A stretch of DNA of 16,764 nucleotides, from assembly GCA_964615445.1 (NCBI GenBank), contig CAZTOK010000028.1, positions 1 through 16,764 of the forward strand. Reading direction: 5' to 3'. The notes beneath the pieces are model-generated. The model was given only the letters and a program-made list of their open reading frames with translations, ran no database searches and was not told the DNA's origin. Position 1 is the stretch's first letter, and each line of letters begins with the position of its first letter. Positions 13,218 through 16,764 of this stretch are shown here, piece after piece. This DNA comes from JALRBM01 sp964615445 (GTDB taxonomy: Bacteria; Patescibacteriota; Saccharimonadia; Saccharimonadales; Saccharimonadaceae). Position numbers and translations under genes: made by a program.

Positions 13218-14873
13218 CTAAGACACCCTCTCAATTTTTAGAGATGATCTGAAGCAGGGGTGAACGTGAATTTCAACATCGTCGTCAATATCATCCCACC
13301 GAAAGTCACTAACCCCTACATGGCTCCAGTTTACTTTTTCAAACCCTACTTCTCTCAATCCAACGAGACTAACTCTATAAAAAATAAAGATAATCTTCTT
13401 CTTGAAATCTTCACCGGATATTTTGTTATTTATTAAATCAGAGCATAACCCCAATATTGTGTCAGTGCTTTCTATATCAATAGCTACTGGATTCTCAGCA
13501 TAGCCCAATCCTTTCTCTATAAACATTTCAAGGTTAAGACTTGACACTTTAAATACCGATGGTTTCTTATATAACAACTTTGCCCACTCTCTCAACGCCG
13601 GATAATCGGCACTCCATTCATAGCTTAAAGAATCTAGTCTGCCTTTTGAATATATAATCTCAGCCTCTTTAATATTAGATTCCGTTACATGCCCCTCCTC
13701 TTCGCTTGCGCATTTTATGCATGTGTTCACAAATTCGATCAAATCTCTAGGCCTCATCAGTGTACGTGAAATTAGGTAATCTTGAGTTGGCTCACTGTTA
13801 ACGCGAGAAGGAAACAGTTGATCCATAGTTAACTGAGTCTTTTTGGAATATCTTGACTGGAATAAATAATTAATCCTTGTGTCAATTAGTTTTATTAATT
13901 CTTGCTTCGACCATCGAAGGTTCACATAAAGCGAGTTAAATTTTTCTTCCTGGAATCCTGAATCCTTAGTAATATCAAATACTCTACTAATAAGATCGTA
14001 ACGAAGTGTAGCTATCGGCTTTATATTTTTTAGCCGATTTAAATCCTTCACAGTCTCTATTAAAGATTTTATCAACCTGTAGCGTATGGAATTGCCCACC
14101 CATTTTTCATCAAGCTTATCAATAACAACGTAGTAACGTGATTGGTGATGATCGATGAAATCATCCATCATCTCAAGTAGTCCAGTCACTTCTTGCATTT
14201 GCATATCGTTAACGATAGACTGGCCTCTCTGTTTAATTTCGACCTTCTCTTCAGATGATAAAGACGAACCTCCTTGGAGTTTCGATTTTAGGACATGATT
14301 ATTTACACCGATCTCTCCACTAAGCTTACTTTCTATTTTATTTGTTACCTCAGCTACATGGCTATCTGAGGTCTTCCAAAAACTATCTTTCCATTGATCC
14401 AAGTAATCCAGAGCCTTCAAATGCTTCGTGTTACGCTTCTTGAACTCACTTCTTACTCTTTCAATAAAATTCTCATGATCTTGCTCGGAGGTGATCTTCA
14501 TGTGTTTAGTCAGGATTTCCACACAGATTACATGTCTCCAGAGATACTTAAAGAAAGTATTGAGATCAATATCTAATGCCATAAGACCATGAACGATCGA
14601 GGAGTTAGATATATAGTTCATAGCTAAAGATTCTGCATCTATCATAATCACTCTATTTGCCATGTCTTCTTGCAGCTTAGTAACTAAAGCTGTCTTTCCA
14701 GTACCAGTTCTACCTACAATTAAGCATCGGGGATCACGAAAATCTTCTATTGTTTTGATATCCCCTAAATCTACAAAACAATTCAATAAAAAATCTTTGT
14801 CATCAAGAGCATCATTAACACCCACTGAATCTTGCTTACGAAAAATTATGTTATTCTCTAAGTGCTTCGTCAT
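13218..14873 (-). CDS. P-loop ATPase, Sll1717-type (STAND/KAP-like)
   Basis: The protein is 551 residues. NCFVDLGDIKTIEDFRDPRC leads into Walker A GRTGTGKT (54-61). IDAESLAMNYISNS (78-91) follows, as is typical of the family named after Sll1717. Walker B YYVVIDKLDE lies at 247-256. ATLRYDLISR (288-297) carries a likely sensor Arg. A helical arm (about 120-240) separates the two Walker motifs. The C-terminal 230 residues include RTLMRPRDLIEFVNTCIK, a lid-like helical block, and an unassigned tail. No known effector domain is visible. Coding sequence is AT-rich, unlike the two small genes before it. It lies inside the tRNA-flanked interval and is divergent from the coiled-coil membrane protein. 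Relatives occur in accessory regions, and a defence role is possible but unproven. Confidence 0.8.
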   Translation of the reverse strand: MTKHLENNIIFRKQDSVGVNDALDDKDFLLNCFVDLGDIKTIEDFRDPRCLIVGRTGTGKTALVTKLQEDMANRVIMIDAESLAMNYISNSSIVHGLMALDIDLNTFFKYLWRHVICVEILTKHMKITSEQDHENFIERVRSEFKKRNTKHLKALDYLDQWKDSFWKTSDSHVAEVTNKIESKLSGEIGVNNHVLKSKLQGGSSLSSEEKVEIKQRGQSIVNDMQMQEVTGLLEMMDDFIDHHQSRYYVVIDKLDEKWVGNSIRYRLIKSLIETVKDLNRLKNIKPIATLRYDLISRVFDITKDSGFQEEKFNSLYVNLRWSKQELIKLIDTRINYLFQSRYSKKTQLTMDQLFPSRVNSEPTQDYLISRTLMRPRDLIEFVNTCIKCASEEEGHVTESNIKEAEIIYSKGRLDSLSYEWSADYPALREWAKLLYKKPSVFKVSSLNLEMFIEKGLGYAENPVAIDIESTDTILGLCSDLINNKISGEDFKKKIIFIFYRVSLVGLREVGFEKVNWSHVGVSDFRWDDIDDDVEIHVHPCFRSSLKIERVS

Positions 14874-14922
14874 TACATAGGTCTAAGCTTTACTTTAGTA
14901 TAACACCGCATGTATAAGAAGT

Positions 14923-14954
14923 TGCCCAAATTGGGCAGTGCGCTAGACGTCTAG
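14923..14954. promoter_or_regulatory. Two adjacent palindromes between divergent genes
   Basis: TGCCCAA-A-TTGGGCA (14923-14937) and CTAGACGTCTAG (14943-14954) are perfect palindromes 5 bases apart. They lie close upstream of a TATACT -10 box (minus strand, about 14898-14903) of the ATPase gene. They look like operator sites for one or two dimeric regulators. The remaining stretch to 15079 has nothing else I can name. Confidence 0.45.
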
Positions 14955-15079
14955 AGGCTTATTCCGATATCAAGCGCACGAACGTAGCAAAAGAACAGTT
15001 CATAAATATTTTGCAAGTCCGTCCAGCAGTAAGCATAAGCACTTAGAAATAAAGCAGTGCATTTGTCAACAATTCGATG

Positions 15080-15085
15080 TAAAAT
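15080..15085 (+). promoter_or_regulatory. -10 box of the coiled-coil gene
   Basis: TAAAAT with TG directly before it, ending 9 bases before the ATG, so the leader is only about 3 nt and no ribosome site fits. Confidence 0.4.
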
Positions 15086-15094
15086 ACAGGTAGA

Positions 15095-16432
15095 ATGACA
15101 AAGAAAGAGATCGCTGCTTTACGCGCCCAACTCGAAGAATATCTGCCGGAACTGAAAGCGGAGATTGATAGTGCGAAGAACGATCTCAAAAACGCACGCA
15201 CGCTTAAGACGCAACTCAAAGGTATTGTTGCCTCCTCGGAGACATTGCTCAAAGAGTTGCAAGATCCAGATGAGGGAGTGGCTGCGCTTCTTACTAAGGG
15301 CTTGAAGGATGCAGCGACTATCACAGCCAGCTCAGAATCGGCTCAGGCTCTACTTGATCAAATGCAATCGGCCCTCGAAGCCGCCACACAACATGTTGGT
15401 GATATGGAGACTGCATATACAAGCTTCACGGATATCAAGGCGAAGATTGACGATTCGGAGGCTGGACTTGCGGTAACGCTGACAAATATCAAACAGGTTC
15501 GCGGCCGCGCCAAAGAAGCTGCAACTAAGACCGAGTCAGTACTCAAAACCGCTGAGAAGACACTCTCTCAAATCCAGACATACATCACCAACATGGACAA
15601 AGCTTACGAGACATTTCTGACTTCTAAGAAAAAGGTTGACGACCCCACCGAAGGGCTTGACGCTATTCTGAAATCTATGAAGAAACTGCGTGATGATATT
15701 TCACTAGCAGCCGACAAGAGCACGACTCTCTTTACACAAATCAATGGCTATAAAGATGAAGCTGCCAATAGCCTCAAGGATATAAGGCAAAACAAAACTA
15801 CTTCCGAGACGGTACTTGGCGATATTAAGCAACATGAAGTTGACAGTGCTACTGCCAAAAATAGCATTGAAACTCTGCTTAAAATTGCCTCGCAGGAGAG
15901 TAGCACGGCTTACTTTAAGAAGCGTACTACCTTTGTAGGGTGGGTTGCCGGTATTTGGCTATCGATCGGCATTGGCGGCTTGGTCGTCGCAGTCATTTTA
16001 GGCCACCAGCTTGTCCATGACATCCTCAAGAATAGCCAAATTTCACTACCAACGATCATAGCGCGTACATTAGTAGTCACACCAGTCATCGCATTTGCTT
16101 TCTACGCCTTTCGAAACTACGGCAAAGAGCGTAATATCGCAGAACAATATGCATTCAAGGAGATTTCTGGCGCAACACTTGAAGGTCATATTGAAATGGC
16201 ACATCGTGCGTTCCCTGACTCGAAGACTATCAATATCAAGCTGGAAGATGCTGTTGTAAACGTTTTGCAAGGCCTTCACAGTGAACCAACTGAATTTAAG
16301 AAAACGCCAAAGAGTACTCTGAAGATCAAGAGCAAACTTATGGATATCGAAGGTGAACTCGCAGATATTGGTGACAATGTTGGCGACATTAAAGATGCTA
16401 TCGCAATACCAGAACCTGCATCTACAAAGTAA
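15095..16432 (+). CDS. Coiled-coil protein with tandem repeats and two membrane segments
   Basis: The protein is 445 residues. Residues 1-275 are almost entirely heptad-like helix. Three related units of about 62-63 residues begin at 57, 119 and 182, each opening with a D(D/P)-x-x-x-G-(V/L) motif (DPDEGVAALL, DDSEAGLAVTL, DDPTEGLDAIL). Two hydrophobic segments follow (about 280-303 and 318-338). A cytoplasmic-looking stretch, RNYGKERNIAEQYAFKEISG (340-359), comes next, then a polar helical tail. The 15-residue gap between the membrane segments makes a hairpin topology likely, with both ends on the same side. The family is not recognised. It begins 222 bases from the divergent ATPase start and is the last gene before the tRNA. 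Confidence 0.75.
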   Translation: MTKKEIAALRAQLEEYLPELKAEIDSAKNDLKNARTLKTQLKGIVASSETLLKELQDPDEGVAALLTKGLKDAATITASSESAQALLDQMQSALEAATQHVGDMETAYTSFTDIKAKIDDSEAGLAVTLTNIKQVRGRAKEAATKTESVLKTAEKTLSQIQTYITNMDKAYETFLTSKKKVDDPTEGLDAILKSMKKLRDDISLAADKSTTLFTQINGYKDEAANSLKDIRQNKTTSETVLGDIKQHEVDSATAKNSIETLLKIASQESSTAYFKKRTTFVGWVAGIWLSIGIGGLVVAVILGHQLVHDILKNSQISLPTIIARTLVVTPVIAFAFYAFRNYGKERNIAEQYAFKEISGATLEGHIEMAHRAFPDSKTINIKLEDAVVNVLQGLHSEPTEFKKTPKSTLKIKSKLMDIEGELADIGDNVGDIKDAIAIPEPASTK

Positions 16433-16464
16433 TTCTAACAGGCGGAGTTTGTGAGGCGGGAAAG

Positions 16465-16542
16465 AGATTCGAACTTTTTCACTGCAAAAAGATACAGTTC
16501 AATCTGTAGTCTTTTCAATAATCTCATGGCTGGGGTGGAGGG
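16465..16542 (-). repeat. tRNA-Gln 3' end and terminator, intact copy of the direct repeat
   Basis: This is the right-hand copy of the 80-base repeat at 11342-11421. It runs from a T-arm-like AGATTCGAAC through the terminator hairpin into the tRNA acceptor stem. The two copies bracket about 5.1 kb. Confidence 0.75.
16486..16515 (-). terminator. Terminator of tRNA-Gln
   Basis: AAAAAGATACAG pairs with CTGTAGTCTTTT across loop TTCAAT, with one base missing from the left arm. It lies 12 bases past the tRNA 3' end. Confidence 0.75.
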
Positions 16543-16602
16543 ACTCGAACCCCCGAATGCATGGACCAAAACCATGTGCCTTACCAACTTGGCGACACCC
16601 CA
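16527..16602 (-). tRNA. tRNA-Gln (anticodon TTG)
   Basis: On the minus strand the acceptor stem TGGGGTG pairs with CACCCCA. The anticodon arm is CATGG-TTTTGGT-CCATG with TTG at the anticodon positions. The T-arm is GGGGG-TTCGAGT-CCCTC. Discriminator G and an encoded CCA follow (16527-16530). The gene is complete and reads CAA. Confidence 0.92.
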
Positions 16603-16613
16603 ATAACTTGGTT

Positions 16614-16619
16614 ATTATA
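16614..16619 (-). promoter_or_regulatory. Extended -10 promoter of tRNA-Gln
   Basis: TATAAT preceded by TGT on the minus strand, 11 bases before the tRNA 5' end. Confidence 0.6.
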
Positions 16620-16692
16620 ACATACTCATCCTTAATTTTTCTAGCCAGAAAAAGGGCTGTATTATTTAATTAATAGCACATTATCTCGGTTA

Positions 16693-16764
16693 TATAATAC
16701 CGGGAGACTATGACCTCGACGACGTCGTAAACCTCCACACTAACGCAGACATTACTGTTGAGCC
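16693..16764 (+). other. Window edge: promoter-like box and undecided ORF
   Basis: TATAAT (16693-16698) is followed by GGGAG and an ATG at 16710, but that frame stops after six codons. The adjacent frame (DYDLDDVVNLHTNADITVE) stays open to the edge without a start codon. A minus-strand frame is also open. I cannot decide which, if any, is a gene. Confidence 0.2.

Noticed and set aside
11342..16542. Integrase, transposase or CRISPR array expected in a tRNA-bounded island
   Set aside because: No tyrosine or serine recombinase motif, transposase or regularly spaced repeats were found on either strand, so the interval is described as scar-bounded only.
1..16764. Recoding of TGA as an amino acid
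   Set aside because: Several genes (for example the membrane protein and PlsC) end naturally at TGA at the expected place before their terminators.

Overview
The window looks like a chromosomal accessory region of a small-genome candidate-phyla bacterium (Patescibacteria, perhaps Saccharibacteria). This is inferred from short genes, a NYN-type remnant ending in GIGGRSKP, several leaderless or near-leaderless AT-rich genes, and ordinary use of TGA as stop, which argues against the TGA-recoding Gracilibacteria and Absconditabacteria. No marker gene fixes the lineage.

Two gene styles are mixed. Style A genes (membrane protein, PlsC, the SLOG operon, the Gly/Arg-rich protein, the 144-residue protein, and the two small genes near 12 kb) mostly look GC-rich inside AT-rich spacers. 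They have strong Shine-Dalgarno sites, a sigma70-type promoter with 16-17 nt spacing (often with a TGn extended -10), a leader that often begins with a small hairpin, and usually their own hairpin terminator. Style B genes (HExxH protein, serine hydrolase, cyclase-like protein, coiled-coil membrane protein) have a -10 box almost touching the start codon and no Shine-Dalgarno site.

Layout: 21-345 is a decayed NYN-domain gene. 446-5378 holds a multi-spanning membrane protein, a divergent PlsC acyltransferase, a two-gene operon of TRPM-type SLOG (ligand-sensing Rossmann-like) proteins, and a protein with a Gly/Arg-rich RSASP linker. 5591-10962 holds a tiny ORF, an HExxH metallopeptidase-like protein, a 144-residue unknown protein, a serine alpha/beta hydrolase, a class III nucleotide-cyclase-like protein, a small ORF, a striking 19-bp inverted repeat around a TATAAT box, and a Cys-nucleophile alpha/beta hydrolase.

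10963-16602 is the most accessory-looking part. An intact tRNA-Gln(TTG) on the minus strand at the right edge is followed by a linker and terminator. Two diverged copies of its 3' end, each with the same linker and a terminator, lie about 5.1 and 5.5 kb to the left. The interval holds two small style A genes, a 90-residue ORF, a large Sll1717-type P-loop ATPase, and a divergent coiled-coil protein with two membrane segments. This resembles a genomic island built up at a tRNA 3' end, though no integrase is present. The ATPase and coiled-coil gene share an intergenic region with two palindromes and are the best candidate here for an undescribed, possibly defensive, pair. The SLOG operon with its membrane and lipid-synthesis neighbours is the second candidate. 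The function of either set is inference.
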